This document shows positions 22,070-30,463 of a DNA stretch of 34,460 nucleotides, in pieces. The notes under the pieces were generated by a model that was not told the origin of the DNA, did no database searches, and was given only the letters and a program-made list of their open reading frames with translations. A program made the translations under genes and the position numbers. This DNA is from Methanobacteriota archaeon (GTDB lineage: Archaea; Thermoplasmatota; Poseidoniia; Poseidoniales; Poseidoniaceae): positions 57,765 through 92,224 of the forward strand of contig NZRR01000056.1 of NCBI GenBank assembly GCA_002696315.1, written 5' to 3'. Within the stretch, counting starts at the first letter, position 1; the number at the start of each line of letters is the position of its first letter.

Positions 22070-23071
22070 ATGCAAAGATGGCATGTTCCAAATAGCATGG
22101 CAATCATTATTCTAATTTTTTCAATTATTTGCTTAAATACAACTACGGCATCTATTGAAAATCCAGATACAATACAGTATTTAGAAGTTGTAATCGAAGA
22201 AACAAAAGATCATAATGTAAGTTCTTGGACTCAAGGATTATTAATTCATGAGGGTTATTTTTATGAAAGTACCGGAAAAAGAGGAGAATCATCATTACAA
22301 CAAATTAACATTAGTACTGGAATTACGGAAAAGATATTTTTTCATAATGAATCAATTTTTGCAGAAGGGCTGACATTATTCAATGATACATTAATTCAAT
22401 TAACTTATGTTTCAAATGTTGCATTTGTATTTGATTTAGAATCTTTTGATTTGATTAGAACATATGATTATTCTGGAGAAGGATGGGGAATCTGTACAAT
22501 GTCAGAATTCTTTGTAATGAGCGACGGAAGTAGTCAATTAACACTTAGAGATTTAGAAACATTTCAATCAATTGGTACTGTTAATGTGACTAAAAATGGT
22601 GTGCCTTTGAGTTATTTAAATGAATTAGAATGTATCGGAGATATGGTTTATTCTAATGTTTGGTTGACCGATGAAATTGTGGTTATTGATATAGAAACTG
22701 GAGTTGTTAATTCTTCTATCAATGCTAGTGGAATTTTAAGTGATATAGAATACGAAAATGCTGATGTATTAAACGGAATTGCATATGATGAAAATAATTC
22801 AGAGTTTTGGATAACAGGGAAGTATTGGCCTCATATATTCCAAATCACATTAGAAGAACGTGAAATATTTATAGAATCGGATTCAATTAATAATACGGAT
22901 AGTGAAAATGATACTAATATTAATCAACGTTATGTTGATTCAAATTCATTTGTTATTTCAATTATGATTTTATTGATGGTCGGAATCATAATTTGGACTA
23001 TTGACCTCAAAATAAGAGATAATTCAGAAAAAACTCAAGTCCAAGAGCTTAGTGGGGAGTATTATGGATGA
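22070..23071 (+). CDS. Membrane-tethered glutaminyl-peptide cyclotransferase (glutamine cyclotransferase)
   Basis: This protein of about 333 residues is of the plant/bacterial beta-propeller glutaminyl cyclase type, which converts N-terminal Gln to pyroglutamate on secreted proteins. Family landmarks appear in order: SWTQGLLIHEGYFYESTGKRG, FAEGLTLFND, IQLTY, YSGEGWGI, FVMSDGSSQLTLRD and LNELECIGDMVYSNVW. LNGIAYDENN and FWITGKYWP follow. An N-terminal hydrophobic signal (MAIIILIFSIICLN) exports it. A C-terminal segment (FVISIMILLMVGIIIWTI) anchors it, which is unlike the usual free secreted enzyme. The ATG at 22070 fits the TATA spacing better than the TTG at 22052. It overlaps the next gene by 8 nt. 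An extracellular role in protecting exported proteins is inferred. Confidence 0.87.
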   Translation: MQRWHVPNSMAIIILIFSIICLNTTTASIENPDTIQYLEVVIEETKDHNVSSWTQGLLIHEGYFYESTGKRGESSLQQINISTGITEKIFFHNESIFAEGLTLFNDTLIQLTYVSNVAFVFDLESFDLIRTYDYSGEGWGICTMSEFFVMSDGSSQLTLRDLETFQSIGTVNVTKNGVPLSYLNELECIGDMVYSNVWLTDEIVVIDIETGVVNSSINASGILSDIEYENADVLNGIAYDENNSEFWITGKYWPHIFQITLEEREIFIESDSINNTDSENDTNINQRYVDSNSFVISIMILLMVGIIIWTIDLKIRDNSEKTQVQELSGEYYG

Positions 23072-23963
23072 GGAAAGAGAACGTAAATTAGCATCATTGC
23101 GTAACAGAGTACGTTCACAATTAAAATCCGATAATCCTAGTGATGATGGAGAAAGTATAGGCCTTCTAGAGAAGGCTACTTCAAAGATTTCACAAAACAG
23201 CGAAGATGAAGTACCTGAAACAGATGAAGAGTCATTAACAATTTCACTGAGTAGAATTGAACAAGAATTTCAAAGATTTGCGTCATCAAATAAAGAAAAT
23301 GAAAATTTAAGGAATTTTGCAGCATTTTGTATTCTTGCAGGTGCTATTTTAGGATTGTTAAGCGGATTAATGCAACTTACAGGAAATCCCGCAGAATTAG
23401 TTGAAAACTCTCAATTTTTTGCAACTGATGATGAAGTAGATGTTTCTGGAATTGTATTGTTTGAAGATGGATCTGAATTTGATGGAATGGTAATAGAGAT
23501 TTTTGATATTAACTCTGGCAAAAATTATGGAACTCAGGTTACTGGAGAAGATGGATTTTTCGTTTTCAAAGATATACCTCAAAGACCAATGAGGATGGAA
23601 TTTTCTGAAGAAGGATTTACGTCTGTTCATGTGATATTTATTCCAGATAAAGCTACATTACATTACATTACAATGCATCAGGGGGATGATTTGACCGAAC
23701 TTGGAAATATAAATGAAAGTGAATTAAATCAAGTAGTTTTAGTTGGAACGATTGTTGGTATATTTTCTGTTTTGTTCGCACTATTAGGAATTCATGCTTA
23801 TTTTGAAGTAAAAAGAGCTAAGCATTACCGAAGGACATTGTATTTTGCTGGATTATCAATGTTTAGTAGAGGATTGATTATTGTAGGGCCTGCATTGACA
23901 TTAATTGGAATGGGTTTTCTTACTTTAGCTAAATTTCAGTTTGCAGATCAAAATTTAGAATAA
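23064..23963 (+). CDS. Three-TM membrane protein with an extracellular carboxypeptidase-regulatory-like domain
   Basis: From the ATG at 23064 this is a 299-residue protein. GGGGAG lies 4 nt before this start, and the GTG at 23052 is an alternative. A charged cytoplasmic N-terminal region of about 80 residues comes first. A membrane segment (about 84-106) leads to a beta-sandwich domain (about 125-206). Its VSGIVLFEDGSEFDGMVIEI and GEDGFFVFKDIP segments match carboxypeptidase-regulatory/CnaB-like folds. Two more membrane segments (about 225-246 and 260-290) end the protein. Such domains usually mediate adhesion or structural contacts. The exact function is unknown. It overlaps the glutaminyl cyclase by 8 nt and is followed after 14 nt by the thymidylate-kinase fusion, so the three genes form one operon. 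Confidence 0.8.
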   Translation: MDEERERKLASLRNRVRSQLKSDNPSDDGESIGLLEKATSKISQNSEDEVPETDEESLTISLSRIEQEFQRFASSNKENENLRNFAAFCILAGAILGLLSGLMQLTGNPAELVENSQFFATDDEVDVSGIVLFEDGSEFDGMVIEIFDINSGKNYGTQVTGEDGFFVFKDIPQRPMRMEFSEEGFTSVHVIFIPDKATLHYITMHQGDDLTELGNINESELNQVVLVGTIVGIFSVLFALLGIHAYFEVKRAKHYRRTLYFAGLSMFSRGLIIVGPALTLIGMGFLTLAKFQFADQNLE

Positions 23964-23977
23964 TAGTTGGTTGTATT

Positions 23978-25324
23978 ATGTATTTGATTACGGTAGAAGG
24001 TGGGGACGGTTCAGGCAAAGGAGAAGCAGTTAGAATTTTACGAAGAATCGCATCAGATGAATTTGCATTTAGTGGAGTTCATCTTACACATGAACCTCGA
24101 AGACACTCTAAATTAGGTGTTTTAGCAATAAATGCGGTTAGGGTTGGAGATCATACTCCTATGGAAGAGGCAGGATTATTTGCTGCAGACAGAATTGATC
24201 ATTCTCGTAGTTGGATAGAACCGCTATTAATTGAAGGGGGTTTGGTAATTAGTGATAGAAATATTCATTCATCTCTAGTTTATCAAGGAGTAGTTGGAGA
24301 GCTAGGTTTAGAGACAGTTGCAAAAATGAATTCTGCTGCATTAATTCCAGATTTAGTAATTTGGATAGATTGTGATCCTGAACGTGCTATGCGGAGAATA
24401 AATTCTGGAACATTACGTAGTATTTCTTTGAATAAGACTGAGTATTTTGAGACAAGTGAAATACAGAAAAAGATTAGAAAAGGGTTTAGTGACTTGTTAT
24501 CTGGCGAAATTAAAGTTCCTTCACCTTTCGATTCAAGCCCAATTGTTGGGCCAATAAAAAATGAAGATTCGCTTGATGAATTGGAAATTGAACTAAAAAA
24601 GGTATTAAGGACCTTTATCCAATCTAGACCACAGCCTTTGAATACAGATCCTAGTTTAGTTGATTTGAAATCACTAAAGAGATTAATTGAAGTTGTAAAG
24701 TCACAAAGGACATTACCTGGTTTTGAGCAACCAGATCATGTGACTTCTGAGAGTTTTTTAGAGAATTTGAGTCCTGCAGAATGGTTTAAAAAAGCCGAAC
24801 AACATTGGAATTCTGAATCTGCAAAATCTCAAAATGTCGCTTCAACTCCAGTAAATTTTTCAATAGCCTCTATTGTTGGCACGCTTTCATTAATTGGAAC
24901 AACAGATGTAGCAAGAATGCGAAGGAGGATGGGACCAGTACGTTTTGTTACAGCAAGGCATTCTCGTAGAATTTTAAAATGGTTAGAGGAAAATAAATGG
25001 GTAAATAGACAACAATTACATGTCCCTTTCCACGAGGGAGCAAGTTTTCGTTTAAGGGCCGAATGGATTGGATTTGGTAAAGTAATGATGGCATTATTAC
25101 CCTTGATTCAATCCTTAAACACTTGGAGAAGAAAAAATAAGACTTCTGATTGGTCAGAAGCAATGAGCGATTTAGTCAAATATGCAGATATTGATGAGAA
25201 CTTTTCAAATGCAATAGATTCTGTTTTTGACAGATTGAAATTATTAGGCACTGGTGTTCCTGGTAACAAAATTCCAGATGATTATTCATCGCTTGTATCT
25301 TGGTGGAATTCTTCAGGTGGCTGA
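23978..25324 (+). CDS. Thymidylate-kinase-like protein fused to an unknown C-terminal domain
   Basis: This 448-residue protein has an N-terminal domain (about 1-212) that follows dTMP kinase. The P-loop is VEGGDGSGKGEA (6-17), then LTHEPRRHSKLG (36-47). VISDRNIHSSLVYQGV (about 90-105) has the DR motif, and PDLVIWIDCDPERAMRRI (124-141) is next, followed by a lid-like TEYFETSEIQKKIRKGF. The usual Ser/Thr after the P-loop Lys14 is replaced by Gly15, which may weaken Mg-ATP binding. Residues about 225-448 are not part of the family. They are helical and basic (VARMRRRMGPVRFVTARHSRR, ILKWLEENKWVNRQQL), possibly a winged-helix or nucleic-acid binding region, which I cannot identify. It is the last gene of the cyclase operon. 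Its 3' end overlaps the convergent DUF2085-type gene by 43 nt. Confidence 0.8.
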   Translation: MYLITVEGGDGSGKGEAVRILRRIASDEFAFSGVHLTHEPRRHSKLGVLAINAVRVGDHTPMEEAGLFAADRIDHSRSWIEPLLIEGGLVISDRNIHSSLVYQGVVGELGLETVAKMNSAALIPDLVIWIDCDPERAMRRINSGTLRSISLNKTEYFETSEIQKKIRKGFSDLLSGEIKVPSPFDSSPIVGPIKNEDSLDELEIELKKVLRTFIQSRPQPLNTDPSLVDLKSLKRLIEVVKSQRTLPGFEQPDHVTSESFLENLSPAEWFKKAEQHWNSESAKSQNVASTPVNFSIASIVGTLSLIGTTDVARMRRRMGPVRFVTARHSRRILKWLEENKWVNRQQLHVPFHEGASFRLRAEWIGFGKVMMALLPLIQSLNTWRRKNKTSDWSEAMSDLVKYADIDENFSNAIDSVFDRLKLLGTGVPGNKIPDDYSSLVSWWNSSGG

Positions 25325-26061
25325 ACAAATCTTGCATTTGCAGGTAATAGTACTTGACTCTCACTGTTAAATTTAGATGGCTTTGCACTTAAAGAAGCAC
25401 AAAAAAACCACATGAATCCCATTCCAAATAGAGCCCCAGTAATTATTCTTCTTAAGGTATCAGATTCATAATCACTTATTGCTTGAATCCCTCCATCAAG
25501 TAATATTGGTAATATGGATAAACCACCAATTCCCCAAAACAAAAAATTCCTCTGGTTTTTTTCATAAATTGAGTCTAGCATCTTGTCTGGAAAAATACTG
25601 AACATTGAGTCTTTAATCGTCCATCTATTATGCCCAAATCTTGTCCAAATTAATCCAATTATGAAAATCCCTAAAAAAATTCCAAGATCTCTTGTACATA
25701 CAGGCATCTGATTTCCATTTATTTCCCAACTTCTTTCACTTTTTTGATGACAATTTAGGTCTCCAAATGCATAAATCATTGCAGCATAAGGATTTAATTC
25801 ACTCCAAGAAAAATAACCATATTCCTCTTGATTATGACCTATTCCTCCAAGGTCAGTAGTTTGTTGGTTTCCCCATGAGAAAGAACCATCTACTGACATA
25901 TAATCTAGTGCGTTGGCTCTTCCAGATAACTTAGGAACAGATCCATTTTCCAAGGTTAAGGGTGCTAGAAACATTGAAAAAAATATAAATCCACTGATGT
26001 ATGTCACCCAAAGCCCAATTTTACGCTCTCTTTTTCTGTCATCTAGTCCATTTTTCAGCAT
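25282..26061 (-). CDS. DUF2085-type predicted membrane protein
   Basis: This 259-residue membrane protein has a hydrophobic segment near 17-34, another at about 126-140, and two or more in the C-terminal third. The conserved pattern of DUF2085 proteins is visible as CHQKSERSWEINGNQMPVCTRDLGIFLG (starting at Cys104; Cys104, His105, Gln106, Arg110, Cys122 and Arg124 stand out). Later comes LPILLDGGIQ with ESDTLRRIITGALFG, which also fits the family. The Cys-His-Gln and Cys-x-Arg set could bind a metal or redox ligand, but no biochemical role is known to me. It is divergent from the Smr-domain gene. Its last 43 nt lie under the end of the thymidylate-kinase fusion on the other strand. Confidence 0.75.
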   Translation of the reverse strand: MLKNGLDDRKRERKIGLWVTYISGFIFFSMFLAPLTLENGSVPKLSGRANALDYMSVDGSFSWGNQQTTDLGGIGHNQEEYGYFSWSELNPYAAMIYAFGDLNCHQKSERSWEINGNQMPVCTRDLGIFLGIFIIGLIWTRFGHNRWTIKDSMFSIFPDKMLDSIYEKNQRNFLFWGIGGLSILPILLDGGIQAISDYESDTLRRIITGALFGMGFMWFFCASLSAKPSKFNSESQVLLPANARFVQPPEEFHQDTSDE

Positions 26062-26123
26062 GAATGTTCTAAATCAAAATAGAGTATAGTAGTTTGCATT
26101 CTTTCTCATTAATGCGATAGTCG

Positions 26124-26135
26124 ATATATGTATAA
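26124..26135 (+). promoter_or_regulatory. TATA box of the Smr-domain membrane protein gene
   Basis: ATATATGTATAA lies with its centre about 23-27 nt before the GTG start at 26152, the spacing expected for an archaeal promoter making a leaderless or very short-leader transcript. An AAGGT 6-7 nt before GTG could act as an SD if the transcript begins slightly upstream. Confidence 0.55.
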
Positions 26136-26151
26136 TCTCTAAGGTCTAATT

Positions 26152-26967
26152 GTGAGAGATAATAATTTCCAGTCTGATGATTTGATTTCTGAAGGTGAAG
26201 TAAGGGGTTGGGTACGTAGAAAAATGGGTTGGAAAGAAGCATTCCAAACAGGACTTGTGTTAGGGGTGGTTGGTTTCGTATTTACATTTATTTTGCATCT
26301 TTATTATATCGCATTAAATCCAGATTTAATTTTAAGAGGTTTCAAGGTAGCATTTGGGTCTTCTTTATTTCTTACATTTTCAGGTACAATTTGTTTTAAG
26401 TTAGTTGGTAAAAAAGTTTGGGAAGGACATCAAGGATTAGATCCAATTGATGTTTTGAAAAATGTATTATCACCTATAGAAAAAATGGCAGATAATTTAC
26501 TTTGGAGTCCCGTAAGAACTTGGAAAATAAAAACACATGTTCGTAGTGAAGGAATTGGTACAACTGTAGATTTGCATGATCTAGATGTCAAAACAGGTAA
26601 AGCTGTAGTTGAGGTATTGATTGCTGTACGGAATAAAGTAGGACGAATTAGATTAGTAACGGGTAGGGGAAAACATTCTTCAAAAGAAGCTAAAATGAGA
26701 CCAGCAATTTTAGAAATGTTAAGAAAAAGACAATTAGAACATAATTGGAATATGCAGATTGGACAAGGAAGCGTTACTCTAAGACCTAGAAAAAATAAAA
26801 TATCTAATGGAATGATGTTTCTTAAATTCTTATTATTTGCCATACCTCTTAGTATTGGTGGTTTTTTTGGTTTTTCTGCGATTGGTAATGGTGATGAAAT
26901 TTCTCAAGTGGTGGGCCTAGTTTCTGGGGCATTTTTAGCAGCAATACTTGCATCTTACAATGAATGA
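26152..26967 (+). CDS. Membrane-anchored Smr-domain protein
   Basis: This 271-residue protein starts with GTG. Membrane segments at about 33-53 and 66-84 precede a soluble domain, and two more (about 223-244 and 251-267) follow it. The soluble part (about 138-213) is an Smr domain: VDLHDLDVKTGKAVVEVL carries the D-L-H motif (140-142), and IRLVTGRGKHSSKEAKMRP carries the T-G-x-G-x-H-S motif (170-176). A final basic strand ends SVTLRPRK. Smr domains are found in MutS2 and in stand-alone nucleases that cleave RNA or DNA, including collided-ribosome mRNA. Placing one between pairs of membrane helices is unusual. I infer a membrane-localised nuclease or nucleic-acid binding role. It is a single-gene unit whose end overlaps the convergent thiQ by 13 nt. 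Confidence 0.8.
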   Translation: MRDNNFQSDDLISEGEVRGWVRRKMGWKEAFQTGLVLGVVGFVFTFILHLYYIALNPDLILRGFKVAFGSSLFLTFSGTICFKLVGKKVWEGHQGLDPIDVLKNVLSPIEKMADNLLWSPVRTWKIKTHVRSEGIGTTVDLHDLDVKTGKAVVEVLIAVRNKVGRIRLVTGRGKHSSKEAKMRPAILEMLRKRQLEHNWNMQIGQGSVTLRPRKNKISNGMMFLKFLLFAIPLSIGGFFGFSAIGNGDEISQVVGLVSGAFLAAILASYNE

Positions 26968-27569
26968 TTACTTTTACTATGGCTTGAAAGATTGACAATT
27001 CTATCCGAAAAAAGTTCAGCCTCCTCTTTGTTATGAGTGACTAAAATACTAGGACATTTACGTTTTTTTAACACATCTCTTACATCTGAAATTAATTTTT
27101 TTGATAATTCAGAATCTATTGCACTGAATGGTTCATCTAAAAGTAACACTTTTGGATTTGCCAATAGTGCCCTAGCAAGAGCAATTCTTTGACCTTCGCC
27201 TCCAGATAATTTATCTATTGCTCGAGATCCAAAACCAGAAAGACTAACTTCTTCTAATGCTTTATCATGTCCAAATTTAGACGCTAGTGATAGATTTCCA
27301 GATACAGATAAATGGGGGTAAAGAACAGGTTTTTGAAATATCATTCCAATCCCTCTTTCTTCTGCACGAGTATCTGTGATATCTATTCCACCTAATTTTA
27401 TTGTGCCAGAGTCCAAGGTCTCTAGACCGCAAATACATCTTAACAGTGTAGTCTTTCCACAACCAGAGGGTCCAACTATTGCTATAATTTCTCCAGATTT
27501 TAAATTTAGATTCAAATCTTTGAATAAATTTTTTTCAAATGATTTTGATAATCCTTCACATTCAAGCAT
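26955..27569 (-). CDS. thiQ: Thiamine ABC transporter, ATP-binding protein
   Basis: This 204-residue ABC ATPase has Walker A GPSGCGKTT (33-41), the Q-loop in IFQKPVLYPHL, signature KLSGGEGQRIALARAL, Walker B KVLLLDEPFSA and switch His in LVTHNKEEA. It powers the ThiB-ThiP importer. It is short, with no C-terminal regulatory domain, like E. coli ThiQ (about 230 residues). The ATG shares one base with the ThiP stop (TGATG), with GGAGGA 8 nt upstream, so translation is coupled. Specificity for thiamine or a thiamine precursor rests on the TPP riboswitch and ThiB at the head of the operon. A ferric-iron type system is the alternative by sequence alone. Confidence 0.88.
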   Translation of the reverse strand: MLECEGLSKSFEKNLFKDLNLNLKSGEIIAIVGPSGCGKTTLLRCICGLETLDSGTIKLGGIDITDTRAEERGIGMIFQKPVLYPHLSVSGNLSLASKFGHDKALEEVSLSGFGSRAIDKLSGGEGQRIALARALLANPKVLLLDEPFSAIDSELSKKLISDVRDVLKKRKCPSILVTHNKEEAELFSDRIVNLSSHSKSNHSL

Positions 27570-29239
27570 CAGAACATTCCTCCGTCTCTATTTGTTCGGA
27601 ATCGTTCAGCGAAAATAAATAATGCCATTGTAATTAACATTAGAACTGTAGCTACTGCATTAGATGCTGGAGAAGTTAATGGGTCCTTCATTGGCTTAGC
27701 TCTCCAAGAATCAATTAATAGGGGGAGTGTCGTCCAATCAGAATTTCTAGCTACAATAAATGATGCTCCAAATTCTCCTAGTGACATAGCTAGAGTAAAT
27801 ATTGTAGCTATGATGATTGAACCTTTTATCAGTGGAAGTTTTATTTTAAAGAATCTTTTGAATTTTTTGATGCCTAATACACGTGCGTTTTCATCATACT
27901 TATCATCTAATGAGCGAATAGTTGGTAAAATTATTCTAACTACAAAGGGAGTAGTAAGCATGATGTGTGCTAAAGAGGGAAGTGGCCAGAAATTATACGC
28001 AGATGAAACATCCAGTTTGATAATGCCTAGTAGAACGCCTAATCCAATCATAGCAGCACTTAATGCGAATGGTAGCATAGTGAAAATATCTAGAACTCTA
28101 GCCATTCGTTTATTTTTATTTTCTAGGTCGTGAATTGTTGATGCTAGTAAGTATCCTAACGGTAGTGCGACAAATAGTGTGATTATTGCATATCCTAATG
28201 AATTGAGCATTGCATCAATCAATGGTGGAAATGAATATGATCCTTCAAATGCTAAATACCATCCTTCTAAACCCCATCTAAATCTAATTTCATCATCTAT
28301 TGACTCACGAATTCTAAACGAACCAATTCCTACAGAAATCAAAGGTAATAAAGCAAATCCTATCGCAGGAATAAGAATTAACCATCCACGTGAATTTTTC
28401 TTTTGTGAATGTAGTGGACTTGATTGAGGTAACTTAGCTTGTCTTTTTCTTTGAATGACAGAGGTAATCCATAATGAAAATAGAAGTATTGAAAATTGTA
28501 TTACAGATGCACCCATTACAATTTTTGATGTAGATTCCATATATCCTTTTATGCCAGCAGATGAAGATACGTCTGCCATCATGCTTTCAAGAGTATTATT
28601 TCCCACAGTAATCCATCGAACTAATGCAAATGAGGTGAATGAGAACACGAATGTCATACATGCTGCAGCTATTATTGAAGGTGTTAACAGTGGTAACCAA
28701 AGATTTCTTAATCTTGAAAATCTACTTTGGCCATTAGGCAAAAGTCGTAATTGTTCTTCAAGTTCTGGATCTAATGTTGAAAGGACTGGTTCACAGAAAC
28801 GAATAACTAATGCCATATTGAACCATGCATGTGAGACTATTAAGGTCCACCACCAAGTTGATTCATTAGTCCTTAAATTAAGCCCTTGGTGGCCAACAAT
28901 TGTTAGAATCCCCATAGCTGCAATTATTGATGGGATGACGAAAGGCATTGTCAAAATAGTTCTGATAAAAGACTCGAAAGGCCATTTGTACCTTCCAAGT
29001 GTCCAAGCAATAGGGATTCCTATTAAAAGAGTAAAAACAGTTGAAAAAATGGCTTGAATAACTGTGAATTCAATAACTCCTTGAGAGATATAATTATTGT
29101 TTAGGGAATCAATCCATTCAAATGGACTAAAACCAGTAACCCAAACCAATCTTTGTAGTGCCAAATACAGCGGTAGAAGAATAATTGTTGCATATAGAGT
29201 TACAGCAAGTATGCTAGTAACTTTACGCAATTTAGTCAC
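27569..29239 (-). CDS. thiP: Thiamine ABC transporter, fused two-module permease
   Basis: This 556-residue membrane protein has the duplicated permease plan of ThiP/FbpB-type transporters. Two halves of about six membrane segments each are seen. Each half carries an EAA-type coupling loop, LEEQLRLLPNGQSRFSRLRN in the first and YDENARVLGIKKFKRFFKIK in the second. The two translocation modules form the pore that ThiQ drives and ThiB loads. It starts with GTG inside the end of thiB (8-nt overlap) with no clear SD, so it depends on translational coupling. It ends at thiQ with a one-base overlap. A 200-codon frame on the opposite strand is a shadow. Confidence 0.88.
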   Translation of the reverse strand: MTKLRKVTSILAVTLYATIILLPLYLALQRLVWVTGFSPFEWIDSLNNNYISQGVIEFTVIQAIFSTVFTLLIGIPIAWTLGRYKWPFESFIRTILTMPFVIPSIIAAMGILTIVGHQGLNLRTNESTWWWTLIVSHAWFNMALVIRFCEPVLSTLDPELEEQLRLLPNGQSRFSRLRNLWLPLLTPSIIAAACMTFVFSFTSFALVRWITVGNNTLESMMADVSSSAGIKGYMESTSKIVMGASVIQFSILLFSLWITSVIQRKRQAKLPQSSPLHSQKKNSRGWLILIPAIGFALLPLISVGIGSFRIRESIDDEIRFRWGLEGWYLAFEGSYSFPPLIDAMLNSLGYAIITLFVALPLGYLLASTIHDLENKNKRMARVLDIFTMLPFALSAAMIGLGVLLGIIKLDVSSAYNFWPLPSLAHIMLTTPFVVRIILPTIRSLDDKYDENARVLGIKKFKRFFKIKLPLIKGSIIIATIFTLAMSLGEFGASFIVARNSDWTTLPLLIDSWRAKPMKDPLTSPASNAVATVLMLITMALFIFAERFRTNRDGGMF

Positions 29240-30368
29240 CTGATGTCATGGCATTATTCCATTTTTGAAGCCATAATTCCATATTTTCTGCTATTTCTAA
29301 CATTGAAATTTGTGCAGAGTCTTGAGGTATTGTTGAGTGATATAGATATCCTTTTTCTTCAGGCAAATCTTGCCCCTCAAGTACTGAGTACATTGAATTT
29401 TGAATTGGCATTTCAGAATTTACTTCCTCACTCAAAAGATATTCAATAAATAGTGAAGAAGCTATATTATTTCCTCCAGCTACTGATGAAGCATATTCAA
29501 CCTGGAAGAATGAAGAACCAGGAATATCCAAAGTTGCAGATTTTGTCCAGTTATCATTGAACCAGGATTCAACTCCAGGCGAATGGCAATATGAGACTGT
29601 AACATGAGCGTCACCAATATATCCTTCAGTCCATTCTCCATATCCTCCTGTGTAATGGGTTTCATATGCTTCTGACCACCCTGATGTGATGATTACATCA
29701 TTTTCTTCCATTGCACTCCACCATTGTTCCCAGCCCATAGATGAATTATTATTTCCTGAGTTTGAAAAATAATCAATAGTTGCTAACATGAATGCTCTTC
29801 CAGGGCTACTAGATACTGGAGAGGGTATGGCTACTTTTCCACGCCATTTTTCTTCTGTAAGATTCCATAAATTAGTAGGAATAGTCATGTTTAATCCATC
29901 TACGATATTAGAATCATAGTTTAAACATACATGGCCCATATCGAAGGGTACTGCTAATGGACCATCATATGGTGTGAGTGCTTTTTGTGATATATTCTCT
30001 AAATTTTCAGCAATGTGTTCGATTAATATTCCTTGCTCAATTGCAATTTGCAGGTATGTATTATCCAGCCCAATTGCTAAATCAATAGCATTATTTCCTT
30101 TGTTTTGGATAAGAAAATCTAGAACTGAACCTGAATCGCCGAGTTTAGTCATTGTGACTTTAATTCCAGTTTGATTTTCAAAATTTTCAATCATTTCATC
30201 TGTTAATGCATATACGTCATAAGTCGCTATATTTAATTCAAAATCATGTTCTTGATCTGATTCTTGTTCTGAACTAAAACACCCAGAAAAAGACATGCTA
30301 ATAAGTAATAAAATTACAATTAATTCATTCGTTCTTTTTTTTATCGCTCTGTTAATTTTTTTATTCAT
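29232..30368 (-). CDS. thiB: Thiamine-binding lipoprotein of the ABC importer
   Basis: This 378-residue solute-binding lipoprotein has a hydrophobic signal ending in the lipobox SFSGC (Cys30). The mature part matches the thiamine-binding TbpA/ThiB group: LNIATYDVYAL, IDLAIGLDNTYLQ, LAVPFDMGHVCLNYD and VAIPSPVSSSPGRAFMLAT. VSYCHSPGVESWFND and FFQVEYASSVAGG follow. These regions line the thiamine pocket in E. coli TbpA. The ATG has GGAGGA 6 nt upstream, and that SD sits at the 3' end of a TPP riboswitch. Expression should fall when thiamine pyrophosphate is abundant. It is the first gene of the thiB-thiP-thiQ operon. Confidence 0.9.
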   Translation of the reverse strand: MNKKINRAIKKRTNELIVILLLISMSFSGCFSSEQESDQEHDFELNIATYDVYALTDEMIENFENQTGIKVTMTKLGDSGSVLDFLIQNKGNNAIDLAIGLDNTYLQIAIEQGILIEHIAENLENISQKALTPYDGPLAVPFDMGHVCLNYDSNIVDGLNMTIPTNLWNLTEEKWRGKVAIPSPVSSSPGRAFMLATIDYFSNSGNNNSSMGWEQWWSAMEENDVIITSGWSEAYETHYTGGYGEWTEGYIGDAHVTVSYCHSPGVESWFNDNWTKSATLDIPGSSFFQVEYASSVAGGNNIASSLFIEYLLSEEVNSEMPIQNSMYSVLEGQDLPEEKGYLYHSTIPQDSAQISMLEIAENMELWLQKWNNAMTSGD

Positions 30369-30371
30369 TTT

Positions 30372-30450
30372 TCTTCCTCCGCTGGCATTATCCAGTTCAG
30401 GTCAATGGGTCGTTACTAAATAACCTCTCAGCAAAAGCTCCCCAGTAAAC
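30372..30450 (-). promoter_or_regulatory. TPP riboswitch (THI element)
   Basis: Read on minus, the conserved TPP aptamer elements appear in order. GGGGAGC (30443-30437) is followed by GCTGAGAGG (30432-30424), which carries the invariant CUGAGA. ACCTGA (30402-30397) and CTGGATAATGCCAGCG (30395-30380) come next, the latter with the P4/P5 CUGG-CCAG stem and UAAUGC pyrophosphate-side loop. AGGAAG ends it. GGG pairs with ACCC to form P2, and AGC-UUUU-GCU makes a short P3. The SD GGAGGA (30380-30375) is the last part of the aptamer and lies 6 nt before the thiB ATG. Binding of TPP would therefore be expected to hide the SD and block translation. P1 pairing is weak by eye. Confidence 0.9.
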
Positions 30451-30463
30451 ATTCCTAGATAAT

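Noticed and set aside
28455-29057. 200-codon open frame on plus opposite thiP
   Set aside because: It lies wholly inside a well-supported permease gene on the other strand, has no family signal or start context, and arises from codon bias of the A+T-rich membrane gene.
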